Assembly (NCBI GenBank): GCA_903828665.1
Contig: CAIKMZ010000078.1
Location: 1 to 64,000, forward strand
Direction: 5' to 3'
Length of the DNA stretch: 64,000 nt
DNA from: an uncultured beta proteobacterium
GTDB taxonomy: Bacteria > Pseudomonadota > Gammaproteobacteria > Burkholderiales > Burkholderiaceae_C
The position numbers and the translations under genes were made by a program. Position 1 is the first letter of the stretch, and every line of letters starts with the position of its first letter. This document shows positions 1-8,602 of this stretch, piece after piece. Below the pieces are notes generated by a model. That model did no database searches. It worked only from the letters and a program-made list of their open reading frames with translations, and had not been told where the DNA came from.

Positions 1-367
1 GTTCATCGGCTCATGATTTACGCTCCGCGCTTCCTTCCCACACTCGGTCGCCCTCATGCAGTTGCGCTTCACTTCGCTCGCTGTGGTCAGCTTGCGGGAG
101 GACTTGCACCTCCGGGAGTGCGCCCATGCTGGGCGCACAAAAAGAAGCCACCCGAAGGTGGCTTGGCAAACATCCCCAAAACGGGTGCACGATGGAAGCG
201 TCAGTTGTGGGGGCTTGAAGCCTTTTGTTTGTTGACCCTGTCCAATCGCGCGATCACTGTGTGACAGCAGCTGGGGTAACTTTAGCCAGCCCGGAATCAT
301 TAGGCTATCCCCCAAAAGGGGGATATTGAGCCATTTTTTGCAAGAAAACCGCAGGTTTTTGCCGGTT
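1..367. other. Leading non-coding stretch without a credible gene
   Basis: I see no credible gene in this stretch. The only reading frame of note (13-264, plus strand) gives an arginine- and proline-rich peptide with no recognisable motif and no ribosome-binding site, so I treat it as chance. The stretch does contain two stem-loops that look like the end of the leftward two-component operon and are listed separately. The rest, roughly 165-367, shows nothing I can name. Confidence 0.6.
118..164 (-). terminator. Probable rho-independent terminator (double hairpin) for the leftward two-component operon
   Basis: Read leftward, there is a perfect 8-bp stem (145-152 with 157-164, tetraloop at 153-156), then one C and a run of five T on the minus strand (139-143). 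A second perfect 8-bp stem follows (118-125 with 131-138). The U-run lies on the side expected for minus-strand transcription. The element sits about 200 bases beyond the histidine kinase stop codon. On the plus strand neither stem is followed by a T-run, so it should act in one direction. Confidence 0.65.
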
Positions 368-1639
368 TCAGGTCTTGCGCTCGGCCGCCAGCGGCAATTC
401 CACAACAAAACAGGCGCCGCCCTCGGGCCGGTTCTGGCACGACACGTTGCCACCGTGGCGCAGCGTGATCGATTTCACCAGGGCCAGGCCCAAGCCGACA
501 CCGCCATCGCGCTCGGTGGCCCCGGGCAGACGGTAAAAGGGCTCGAAAATGCGCTCACGCAACGCCTCCGGAACGCCAGGCCCGTGATCACAGACCCGGA
601 TCACGGCGTACGCACCGGTCTTGTCGAGCGTCACGCTGATATCGCCCGCGGCATGGCGGCGCGCATTCTCCAGCAGGTTGCGCATCACCCGGCGCAGCAG
701 CTTGGTCACGCCCTGCACGGGCAGGGACGCTGCGGCGGCGGATTGCCCATCCTGCGAAGCCTCGATGATCAGCTCGGCCCCGGCGCGCGCGCATTCCTCG
801 GCCGCCAGCCCGATCAGATCAACCGACTCGATGGTGCCCAGATCGGCCTCGCGCGCGTCGAGCCGACTGGCGAGCAGGATTTCCTCGATCAACTGGTCAA
901 GCTCGGCGATGTTGCGTGAAATTTCATTCTTGAAGGTGGGCGACGATGGCGAGCCCATCAGCTCCATCCCCATCCGGATCCGGGTCAGGGGCGAGCGCAG
1001 CTCGTGCGAGGCATTGGCGAGCAGCGACTTTTGCGAGGCCAAAAGGGTTTCGTGGGATTTGACGAGGTTTTCGACGCGCTCGGCAGCATGGTTGAAGCGC
1101 CGGGCCAGAAATGCGACTTCGTCCTGCCCGGTCTCGGCGACACGCACGGAAAGATCACCTTCGCCCCACTTTTCAACGCCGTTCTGCAAGAGCTCGAGGC
1201 GGCGGGTGAGCTTGCGGATGATCGGGTAGGTGGCCAGCGCCACCGCCACCGCCACCAGCGCCAGGGTCCAGAAGAACCCGAAAGGCGCAAGATTCCAGGG
1301 CGAGCGCGGCGGACGCGGCAGTTGCATGTGAACGATTTGACCGTCGCGCATCAGCACCACAAACTCGGGCCCGTAGCCGTTCGGGTCTTCCTGCAACCCG
1401 AACGATGGCGCCTGCGCCTGCGGCTCGCCCGAAGGCTGGACCGCGATGTTGGCGCCGGGCGGGCGCCGGCGCCGGCTATGGCCGTTGCCAATGATCTGCC
1501 CGGCCTCATTGCGGATGACCACGTCGCGCAGCGGCGGCTCGACCGTCAAGCGCCAGGCCCAGGCCACCAGAAAGGTGAGCACCGCCACCGCCAGCACAAC
1601 GGCCAACCAGATGCGCGCATACAGGCGTTTGAGAAACAT
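368..1639 (-). CDS. Sensor histidine kinase, CpxA/RstB-like
   Basis: A 423-residue membrane histidine kinase of the OmpR-partner type. It has a first transmembrane helix at about residues 10-30, a short periplasmic segment to about 118 that includes a basic RRRRP patch, and a second helix at about 121-141. A HAMP domain follows. The phosphoacceptor box is ASHELRSPLTR with the histidine at 212. The N box (NLLENARRH) and the G boxes (CDHGPGVP, GVGLGLALV) are intact, so the enzyme should be active. It lies 39 bases downstream of its response regulator on the same strand, so the two are probably co-transcribed. The short sensor domain and the CpxR-type box upstream of the regulator favour a Cpx-like envelope-stress role, but the ligand cannot be read from the sequence. 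Confidence 0.85.
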   Translation of the reverse strand: MFLKRLYARIWLAVVLAVAVLTFLVAWAWRLTVEPPLRDVVIRNEAGQIIGNGHSRRRRPPGANIAVQPSGEPQAQAPSFGLQEDPNGYGPEFVVLMRDGQIVHMQLPRPPRSPWNLAPFGFFWTLALVAVAVALATYPIIRKLTRRLELLQNGVEKWGEGDLSVRVAETGQDEVAFLARRFNHAAERVENLVKSHETLLASQKSLLANASHELRSPLTRIRMGMELMGSPSSPTFKNEISRNIAELDQLIEEILLASRLDAREADLGTIESVDLIGLAAEECARAGAELIIEASQDGQSAAAASLPVQGVTKLLRRVMRNLLENARRHAAGDISVTLDKTGAYAVIRVCDHGPGVPEALRERIFEPFYRLPGATERDGGVGLGLALVKSITLRHGGNVSCQNRPEGGACFVVELPLAAERKT

Positions 1640-1678
1640 ACCTGGGAACCTGTCAGTCTGGAAAAAAGGAGCGCGATC

Positions 1679-2383
1679 TCAGTCTTGCTGACGCGCAAAG
1701 ACATAGCCGACGCCACGCACCGTGAGGATGCGCTTGGGCTCCTTGGGATCGGCCTCGATCGCGGCGCGAATGCGGCCCATGTGCACATCGATCGAGCGGT
1801 CGAAGGCATCGAGTTCACGACCCCGCACCGCTTCCATGATCTGGTCACGCGTCAGAACCCGGCCGGCGCGCTCGGCCAAGGCCACCAGCAGGTCAAACTG
1901 GTAGGACGTCAGGTCGCAGGGCTGGCCGGCAACGCTGACGACGCGCGCATCGCGGTCGATTTCGAGCGAGCCGAAGCGCAGCTGCTTGCCGATTTCCGGC
2001 GCACCCTCGACGCGCCGGCGCAAGACCGCCCGAATACGCGCCAGCAGCTCGCGCGGCTCGAACGGTTTGGGTAGGTAGTCGTCGGCACCGATTTCGAGCC
2101 CGATGATTCGGTCCATCGGATCACCCTTGGCGGTCAGCATCAGCACCGGCACCTGGGCCCGCGCACCCGACATCGCGCGGATGCGCCGGCAGACTTCAAG
2201 TCCGTCCATGTCGGGCAACATCAGGTCCAGGATCACCAGATCAGGCGGGGCGCTCTGCACGGCGCTCAGGCCGCTTTGCCCGTCACCGGCATGACTGACC
2301 TCGAAACCGGACTGGCCCAAATATTCGCCCACCATCTGCGCCAGGCGGGCGTCATCTTCAATCATCAACAAATGCTGGCTCAT
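1679..2383 (-). CDS. OmpR-family response regulator, CpxR/RstA-like
   Basis: A 234-residue regulator with an N-terminal receiver domain and a C-terminal winged-helix DNA-binding domain. The acidic pair (D10, D11), the phosphoacceptor D53 (LDLMLPDMDG), T84 and K106 (LPKPF) are all in place. The output domain ends in the familiar VRGVGYVF segment. It is the first gene of a two-gene unit with the downstream kinase. A GTAAA-N5-GTAAA sequence, the known consensus of CpxR boxes, lies about 45 bases upstream of the start codon, which suggests autoregulation. The ribosome-binding site is weak. RstA-like assignment is the main alternative. Confidence 0.85.
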   Translation of the reverse strand: MSQHLLMIEDDARLAQMVGEYLGQSGFEVSHAGDGQSGLSAVQSAPPDLVILDLMLPDMDGLEVCRRIRAMSGARAQVPVLMLTAKGDPMDRIIGLEIGADDYLPKPFEPRELLARIRAVLRRRVEGAPEIGKQLRFGSLEIDRDARVVSVAGQPCDLTSYQFDLLVALAERAGRVLTRDQIMEAVRGRELDAFDRSIDVHMGRIRAAIEADPKEPKRILTVRGVGYVFARQQD

Positions 2384-2427
2384 GGTGGCAGTCTACGGCA
2401 GCGCCTGCGCAAGCGCTTGCAGCGACT

Positions 2428-2442
2428 GTAAAGTTTGGTAAA
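2428..2442. promoter_or_regulatory. CpxR-type box, GTAAA-N5-GTAAA
   Basis: The plus strand reads GTAAAGTTTGGTAAA, two exact GTAAA half-sites separated by five bases. This matches the consensus reported for Escherichia coli CpxR. It lies in the 86-base gap between the glgP stop and the start of the response regulator gene, about 45 bases upstream of that start. Autoregulation of the two-component pair is the simplest reading; that is inference. Confidence 0.5.
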
Positions 2443-2469
2443 CGCGAGGGGAAACGAAAGCCGGACGGC

Positions 2470-4932
2470 CTACAACAAAGGCGGCGCGCGCAGCGGTTCG
2501 ATGGCCCAGATCTCGCTGGCATATTCGCGGATCGCACGGTCCGAGGAGAAATGCCCCATGCCGGCAACATTCAGAATCGCACTGCGCGTCCAGGCCGAAG
2601 GCCGGCGGTAGAGCGCATCGACCCGGTCTTGGCATGCGGCGTAATCGGCGTAGTCGGCCAGCAGCTGGTAGTGATCGGAATCGAGCAGGGCATTGACCAC
2701 GTCGCTGTAGCGGTTCGGTTCGCCGGGCGAGAAAGCGCCTTCGGCCAGGCGGTCAATGGCCGACTTGAGGTCGAAGTTCTCCTCGTAGATATGCCGCGGC
2801 TGGTAGCCGCAGGCCCGCAGCTCGGTGACTTTCTCGATCCGGTTGCCGAAGATGAAGATGTTGTCCGCCCCGACCTGTTCCGTGATCTCGATATTGGCGC
2901 CGTCCCAAGTGCCGATGGTCAGTGCGCCATTGAGCGCGAACTTCATGTTGCCGGTCCCCGAGGCTTCGGTACCGGCGGTCGAGATCTGCTCCGACAGGTC
3001 GGCGCCCGGAATGATGATCTCGGCCAGCGAGACCCGGTAATCGGGTATGAACGCCACCCGCAACTGGTTCCCGATGCGCGCATCGTTGTTGATTACGCGC
3101 GCCAGGTCGTGGATCAACCGGATCGTCAGCTTGGCCATGTAGTAGGCCGATGCCGCCTTGCCGGCGAAGATGACGGTGCGCGGCACCCAGTTGGCTTGCG
3201 GCTGGGCCAGTATGCGGTGGTAGCGCGTGATGACGTGCAGCACATTGAGCAGCTGGCGCTTGTACTCGTGCATGCGCTTGGCCTGCACATCGAACAGGCT
3301 CTGCGGATTGACGTTCACGCCCGTGCTGCGCGCAATCAGGTCGGCCAGGCGCGACTTGTTCTGCTGCTTGGCCAGCCGGAAGGCGCTTTGAAACTCGGAC
3401 TCGTTGGCAAGTTCGCGCAGACGCGACAACTGCGTCAGGTCGCCGCGCCAGCCGCTCCCGATGCGGCTGTCGATCAGGTGCGCGAGCGGCCGGTTTGCCT
3501 GCAAGAGCCAGCGCCGCGGGCTGATGCCATTGGTCTTGTTGCAAAAGCGCTCCGGATAGAGCCGCGAAAAATCGGAGAACAGGGTCTGCGCCATCAACGC
3601 GCTGTGCAGGGCCGAGACGCCATTGACCTTGTGGCTGGCGAGCACCGACAGGTGCGCCATGCGCACGCGGCGCACACCGCGCTCCTCGATCAGCGATACG
3701 CGGCGCAGCAGGGTGTTGTCATCAGGAAAGCGTTGATGCACCTCGGTCAGGAAGCGGGCGTTGATGTCGTAGATGATGCCCAGATGCCGCGGCAGCACGC
3801 GCGCGAGCAATTCGACCGGCCAGGTCTCGAGCGCCTCTTCCATCAGCGTGTGGTTGGTGTAGGAAAAAATCCGCGTGCAAAGGCCCCAGGCGCTTTCCCA
3901 GTCGAGCTGGTGCTCGTCCACCAGCAGGCGCATCAACTCCGGAATCGCCAGCGCCGGATGCGTGTCATTGAGGTGGATCGCCACCTTGTCGGCCAATTCC
4001 ATGAAGCCCAGGTGAGCGCGGGCATGGTGCTGCAGGATATCCTGCAGCGAGGCGCTGACGAAGAAGTACTCCTGGCGCAGGCGCAATTCGCGCCCGTGCT
4101 CGGTGTGGTCGTCCGGGTACAGCACGCGCGAGACGTTCTCCGACTGGTTTTTCGCCTCCACCGCATGGATGTAATCGCCCTGGTTGAATGCGGCCAGATT
4201 GACCCCGCCGCAAGCGCGCGCAGACCACAGGCGCAAGGTGACGACACTGCGCAGGGCGCCGCCTGGCACGGGGTTGTCGTAAGCGGTGGCGATCACATCC
4301 TCGGTGTCGAGCCATTGCGCGCGGCCGTCCTGCATGGCCAGACGCCCGCCGAAGTGCACAAGGTAGCTCGACTCCGGACGCATGAACTCCCACGGATAAC
4401 CATTGGCCAGCCAGTAGTCCGGGGTTTCGACCTGCTGGCCGTCCACGATGCCCTGCCTGAACATGCCGAACTCATAGCGGATGCCGTAGCCGCGACCGGG
4501 CAGCCCCAGCGTCGCCATCGAGTCCAGGAAACAGGCGGCCAACCGGCCGAGGCCGCCATTGCCCAGACCAGCGTCGGGCTCGAGTTCGATCAGGGCATCG
4601 AAGTCGGCGCCGAGCAGGGTGCACGCCTGGCGCACGGGCTCAAAGATGTCGGCGGCCAGCATGGCATTGACCAGCGAACGCCCGATCAGGAACTCCAACG
4701 ACAGGTAGTACACCTGCTTGGCGTCCTGCTCGTCGGTGCGGGCCAGCGATTCGCGCCAGCTGTTCATGAGGCGGTCGCGCACCGCATGCGTCACGGCGGA
4801 CAGCCAGTCGTGCTGGCTTGCCGTGCGCAGGTCCTTGCCAACCGCATAGACCAGCCGGTTCGAGATCGACAGGCGCAGGGCTTCCACCGTGTTGCTGGGA
4901 CGGTCGTATTCAAAGGGAACATTCAGGGGCAT
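2470..4932 (-). CDS. glgP: Glycogen phosphorylase
   Basis: This enzyme removes glucose-1-phosphate from the non-reducing ends of glycogen or maltodextrin, using pyridoxal phosphate. The 820-residue product is close to the roughly 815 residues typical of bacterial GlgP. The PLP-lysine motif EASGTGNMKFALNGAL is present, with the lysine at residue 664, and the GNGGLGRLAACFLDS segment is clear near the N terminus. I start it at 4932 because AAGGAG lies five bases upstream and this start falls ten bases after the glgC stop. A longer frame opening at 4980 would overlap glgC. It is the last gene of a glgX-glgC-glgP unit, so synthesis of the activated glucosyl donor and glycogen breakdown are co-expressed. 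Maltodextrin phosphorylase is the alternative name. Confidence 0.95.
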   Translation of the reverse strand: MPLNVPFEYDRPSNTVEALRLSISNRLVYAVGKDLRTASQHDWLSAVTHAVRDRLMNSWRESLARTDEQDAKQVYYLSLEFLIGRSLVNAMLAADIFEPVRQACTLLGADFDALIELEPDAGLGNGGLGRLAACFLDSMATLGLPGRGYGIRYEFGMFRQGIVDGQQVETPDYWLANGYPWEFMRPESSYLVHFGGRLAMQDGRAQWLDTEDVIATAYDNPVPGGALRSVVTLRLWSARACGGVNLAAFNQGDYIHAVEAKNQSENVSRVLYPDDHTEHGRELRLRQEYFFVSASLQDILQHHARAHLGFMELADKVAIHLNDTHPALAIPELMRLLVDEHQLDWESAWGLCTRIFSYTNHTLMEEALETWPVELLARVLPRHLGIIYDINARFLTEVHQRFPDDNTLLRRVSLIEERGVRRVRMAHLSVLASHKVNGVSALHSALMAQTLFSDFSRLYPERFCNKTNGISPRRWLLQANRPLAHLIDSRIGSGWRGDLTQLSRLRELANESEFQSAFRLAKQQNKSRLADLIARSTGVNVNPQSLFDVQAKRMHEYKRQLLNVLHVITRYHRILAQPQANWVPRTVIFAGKAASAYYMAKLTIRLIHDLARVINNDARIGNQLRVAFIPDYRVSLAEIIIPGADLSEQISTAGTEASGTGNMKFALNGALTIGTWDGANIEITEQVGADNIFIFGNRIEKVTELRACGYQPRHIYEENFDLKSAIDRLAEGAFSPGEPNRYSDVVNALLDSDHYQLLADYADYAACQDRVDALYRRPSAWTRSAILNVAGMGHFSSDRAIREYASEIWAIEPLRAPPLL

Positions 4933-4942
4933 GCTCACTCCT

Positions 4943-6256
4943 TCACCAAACGGGGTCCGGCGCAGCACTGCGCGCTTCACAGCAAGCGCTGTCGCTCGTC
5001 TCGAGCGCCTTGAGCATGGCGCTGGTGACGAGCGTCACGCCGCCCGGACTGCGATAAAAGCGCCGGGCGTCGTCGACCGCGTCGAAACCGATGATCATGC
5101 CGTCGGGAATATGGCAGCCCTCGTCCACAACCACCTTGCGCAAGTGGCAGCGCTGGCCGATATCGGCCCTGGGCAGAACAACGCATTCTTCGACGCGGCT
5201 GAACGACTGGATGTGCGAGCCCGTGAACAGCACCGAGCGCCGCACCAACGAGCCCGACACGATGCAGCCACCCGCGACCAGCGAATCGACCGCCATGCCG
5301 CGCCGGCCATCGTCATCAAAGACAAATTTCGCCGGCGGCAAGGTGTCCTGGCAGGTCCAGATCGGCCAGTCCTGATCGTACAGGTCGAGCTCGGGAATCG
5401 TCGCCGTCAGGTCGATGTTGGTAGACCAGTAGGCGTCGACGGTGCCGACGTCGCGCCAATAAGCCGGTGCCTGCGGGCTGGTCTTCACGCAGGACAGTTC
5501 GAACGGATGGGCCACCGCCTCGCCGCGCGCCACTACGGCCGGAATCAGGTCCTTGCCGAAGTCGTGTTCCGAGGACACCGCGCCGAAATCGGCCTTGAGC
5601 GCGGCAAATAGATAGTCGGCGTTGAAAACATAAACGCCCATGCTGGCCAGCGCGAAACCCGGTTTGTCCGGCATCGGCTGCGGCTGGCCCGGCTTTTCCT
5701 CGAAGTCCGTGATGCGCCGAGCGGCATCCACCGTCATCACCCCAAAGGCATGCGCCTGCGCCAGCGGCACCTCGATGCAGGCCACGGTGCACTGGCCACC
5801 CTGGGCCACATGGTCTTCAATCAAATTGGCGAAATCCATCTTGTAGACATGGTCGCCGGCCAGAATGAGGACATATTTCGGCCGGTAGCTGCGCAGCAGG
5901 TCCAGATTCTGGAATACCGCGTCGGCCGTTCCGCGGTACCACAACTCGTCGTCGATGCGCTGCTGCGCCGGCAGCAGGTCGATGAACTCGTTGAACTCGT
6001 TGCGCAGGAACGACCAGCCATGCTGCAGGTGGCGCAGCAGACCGTGCGACTGGTACTGCGTCAACACGCCGATGCGGTGCAGGCCGGAATTCATGCAGTT
6101 CGACAGAACGAAATCGACAATGCGGAACTTGCCGCCGAAGTACACGGCGGGCTTGGCGCAATGCTCGGTCAGACCGTGCAGCCGGGCGCCGCGCCCGCCT
6201 GCCAGCACCAGTGCAATCGTCTGTCGCACCGGTTGACGCGAATCACCGTTGCGCAT
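4943..6256 (-). CDS. glgC: Glucose-1-phosphate adenylyltransferase
   Basis: This enzyme makes ADP-glucose from glucose-1-phosphate and ATP, the committed step of bacterial glycogen synthesis. The 437-residue product matches the family length. The nucleotide-binding loop LVLAGGRGARL lies close to the N terminus, followed by KPAVYFGGKFRIVDF and the later FEEKPGQP segment. A left-handed beta-helix-type C-terminal domain follows. The frame stays open further upstream, but the residues there are arginine- and cysteine-rich shadow sequence. The start at 6256 has GAGG upstream and overlaps the glgX stop by 14 bases, which suggests translational coupling. Its partner synthase gene glgA is not in the window. 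Confidence 0.95.
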   Translation of the reverse strand: MRNGDSRQPVRQTIALVLAGGRGARLHGLTEHCAKPAVYFGGKFRIVDFVLSNCMNSGLHRIGVLTQYQSHGLLRHLQHGWSFLRNEFNEFIDLLPAQQRIDDELWYRGTADAVFQNLDLLRSYRPKYVLILAGDHVYKMDFANLIEDHVAQGGQCTVACIEVPLAQAHAFGVMTVDAARRITDFEEKPGQPQPMPDKPGFALASMGVYVFNADYLFAALKADFGAVSSEHDFGKDLIPAVVARGEAVAHPFELSCVKTSPQAPAYWRDVGTVDAYWSTNIDLTATIPELDLYDQDWPIWTCQDTLPPAKFVFDDDGRRGMAVDSLVAGGCIVSGSLVRRSVLFTGSHIQSFSRVEECVVLPRADIGQRCHLRKVVVDEGCHIPDGMIIGFDAVDDARRFYRSPGGVTLVTSAMLKALETSDSACCEARSAAPDPVW

Positions 6257-8462
6257 CGCACACCTCGGGAACAATTGAAAGGTCGAGCGCGGCACCGGAC
6301 GGTGCCACGATCTGCACCAGCGCCAGCAGCGCGGGTGACGACACCTCGCAAGTCTCCCGGCAGAGCTCGGCCGACGCCCACTGGGCCAGCGGCAAGGCCA
6401 GTGCCGCCGCGCTGTCAAGCACGCGGCGCCAACTGCCCGGCGGCAGTTGGAACGTGCGGGCCGGACCGGTCGGATGAAACAGCAGCAACCAGCGCTCGGT
6501 CGGCGGTTGTGCCGCATCCGTCACCTCGATCAGGCAGGCCAGACCGCGCTCATCGGGATCGTCCCAGTCGTTCGTCGTCAGGGCGGAGCCATCGGGCTTG
6601 CGCCAGCGGATGCCTGTCGTCGCGGCCCCCTGCGGCGCGGCGACCTCAAACCAGCGCGCATGGCGCAACGCCGGATGCTCGTGGCGCAGACGGACCGCGC
6701 TGGCGACGAAATCGGTCAGCGCGTGATCGGCGCCGTCCCAATCGAGCCAGCTGAGCTCGCCGTCCTGGCAATAGGCATGATTGTTGCCACGCTGCGAATG
6801 GCCAAACTCATCGCCCGCCAGCAACTGCGGCATTCCCTGCGCGCACAGCAGGGTGGTCAGCAGCGCGCGCCGCCACTGACCGCGCAGCGCCAGCACATCG
6901 GCTCGGGTCGTCGGGCCTTCGACGCCGGCATTGGCGCTGAAGCTGTTGTCGCGTCCATCGCGCCGGCCGGCGCCCTTGTCGCGCGGGTGCTTGTGCCTGT
7001 GCGTGTAGGAGGTCAGGTCAGCCAGCGTCATGCCGTCGTGCGCTGTGATCAGGTTGACGCTGTCGAGCGGGCCGCGGCCATCATGATCGAAGAGGTCGCC
7101 GGACGCGGTGAAGCGGCGCGCGAATTCGCCGCGCGTGCAGTCGAAGCCGAGCCAGAAGGCGCGCGTGCTGTCGCGAAAGCGGTCGTTCCACTCGTGCCAG
7201 CCGGACGGAAACCGGCCAAGCTGGTAGCCATCGGGTCCCAGGTCCCAGGGCTCGGCGATGCACTTGACATGGGCCAGCACCGGGTCCAGCGCAATCGCGC
7301 GCAGCAGTTCGGAACTGGCCTCGAAGCGATGGGGCGCGCGCGCGCCGCGCCCGAGGGCGCTGGCCAGATCGAAACGAAAGCCATCGACACCAAAGGCCTG
7401 CACCCACCACCGCAGGCTCTCCAGCACCAGGGTGCGGGCGCAGGGCTGGCCCAGGTTGAAGCCGTTGCCGCAGCCGCTGAAATCGAGGTGCTGGCCGGCC
7501 TCGTCCAATGCGTACCAGCTCGCGTTGTCCAGGCCGCGCCAGCTCAGCGTCGGTCCGACAGCATCGCCTTCGGCGCTGTGGTTGTAAACCACATCGAGCA
7601 CCACTTCAAGGCCGTTGCGGTGCAGCGTATCGACCATGTGGCGGAATTCGACGCGCGCATCGGCAAACTGGCCGCTGGCATAGCAGGGCTCGGGCACGAA
7701 GTAACCCAGTGTGTTGTTGCCCCAGTCATTGCTCGGGCCTCCGGCCAGCAGGTGCGCCTGAGTCACGTGGAGCTGCACCGGCAGCAGGCACAGGGTCGTG
7801 ATGCCCAGGCGCCGGTAGTGCGCGAGCAGCGGCGCGCTGACCACCCCTGCGTAGCGGCCGCGCAGCGCTGGCGCCACATCGGGGTGGCGCTGTGTCAGGC
7901 CCTTGACGTGCGCCTCATAGAGCACGGTCTGCGACAGCGGCACCTGTGGTCCGGGCGCAATGGCTGCGCCCGCCCGGAGTTCCTGCGCCAGATTCAGAAC
8001 CCGCGCTTTGGGAATGCGCGCCGCGTTGTCATGCGGGTCCGGCGCGGCATTGCGCAACAGCGGGTCGCGCGCCAGCGGCCCAACATAATCGCGCTCCAGC
8101 GCCAACTGGTCGGTCGACCCCTCGAGCGCGCGGGCAAATGGGTCGATCAGCAATTTGGCCGGATTGAAGCGCTGCCCGCTGGCCGGCCGGTAAGGGCCAT
8201 GGGCGCGCAGCCCGTACAACTGCCCGCAGGTGATGCCGGGCACAAAGCCATGCCAGACCGCTCCGGTGCGCCCCGGCAGACTCCATCGGGCGACTTCCCG
8301 CAAGCCACTCTCGTCAAAGAGGCAGACTTCCACGCGTTCGGCATCGCTTGAATGAACGGCAAAGTTGACACCTTCACGTCCCTGCAACGTCAGGCAACTG
8401 GCGCCCAGCGGAGCGCCCTGCCCCGGCTCGCACACGGCCAGTGCCGGGTCGCGCGCGTTCAT
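6243..8462 (-). CDS. glgX: Glycogen debranching enzyme, GlgX-type glycoside hydrolase 13
   Basis: This enzyme hydrolyses alpha-1,6 branches of limit dextrins left by GlgP. The 739-residue product has an N-terminal CBM48-like region (GVNFAVHSSDAERVEVCLFD), then the GH13 barrel. Visible GH13 motifs are VVYNHSAEG, GFRFDLA with the nucleophile aspartate, the acid-base glutamate in CIAEPWD, and the HD pair in ITAHDGMTL. The start at 8462 is preceded by GGAGG at good spacing; the frame remains open to 8513 but that extension is unsupported. It is the first gene of the operon and overlaps glgC by 14 bases. It is longer than E. coli GlgX (657 residues), which is common outside enterics. A TreX-type isoamylase is the alternative. 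Confidence 0.92.
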   Translation of the reverse strand: MNARDPALAVCEPGQGAPLGASCLTLQGREGVNFAVHSSDAERVEVCLFDESGLREVARWSLPGRTGAVWHGFVPGITCGQLYGLRAHGPYRPASGQRFNPAKLLIDPFARALEGSTDQLALERDYVGPLARDPLLRNAAPDPHDNAARIPKARVLNLAQELRAGAAIAPGPQVPLSQTVLYEAHVKGLTQRHPDVAPALRGRYAGVVSAPLLAHYRRLGITTLCLLPVQLHVTQAHLLAGGPSNDWGNNTLGYFVPEPCYASGQFADARVEFRHMVDTLHRNGLEVVLDVVYNHSAEGDAVGPTLSWRGLDNASWYALDEAGQHLDFSGCGNGFNLGQPCARTLVLESLRWWVQAFGVDGFRFDLASALGRGARAPHRFEASSELLRAIALDPVLAHVKCIAEPWDLGPDGYQLGRFPSGWHEWNDRFRDSTRAFWLGFDCTRGEFARRFTASGDLFDHDGRGPLDSVNLITAHDGMTLADLTSYTHRHKHPRDKGAGRRDGRDNSFSANAGVEGPTTRADVLALRGQWRRALLTTLLCAQGMPQLLAGDEFGHSQRGNNHAYCQDGELSWLDWDGADHALTDFVASAVRLRHEHPALRHARWFEVAAPQGAATTGIRWRKPDGSALTTNDWDDPDERGLACLIEVTDAAQPPTERWLLLFHPTGPARTFQLPPGSWRRVLDSAAALALPLAQWASAELCRETCEVSSPALLALVQIVAPSGAALDLSIVPEVCDAQR

Positions 8463-8568
8463 GCGCGGACCTCCAGCGCCAGCCTCAGCGCGCCTTGCGC
8501 TGCGCCGGACCAAGCCGGGACGTCGTTGGAAATGCTGGCGTCCTGCAACATGACACGGCCCGCCAGGT

Positions 8569-8602
8569 GGCGCTACAGCAGCGCCAGCGCAGAGACTGCG
8601 CT
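8569..8602. other. Tandem hairpins between ampG and glgX
   Basis: Two perfect stem-loops lie side by side. GGCGCT (8569-8574) pairs with AGCGCC (8580-8585), and AGCGCAG (8586-8592) pairs with CTGCGCT (8596-8602). The second overlaps the ampG stop codon. Neither is followed by a T-run on the minus strand, so this is not a standard rho-independent terminator. It may stabilise the ampG transcript end or slow read-through into the glycogen operon. Confidence 0.4.

Noticed and set aside
13..264. Short plus-strand reading frame near the left edge
   Set aside because: The peptide has no motif, no ribosome-binding site and a skewed composition, and the frame runs straight through the two terminator-like hairpins.
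2551..5013. Very long plus-strand frame opposite glgP
   Set aside because: It is exactly antisense to a full-length glycogen phosphorylase with intact motifs. Long open antisense frames are expected at this GC content.
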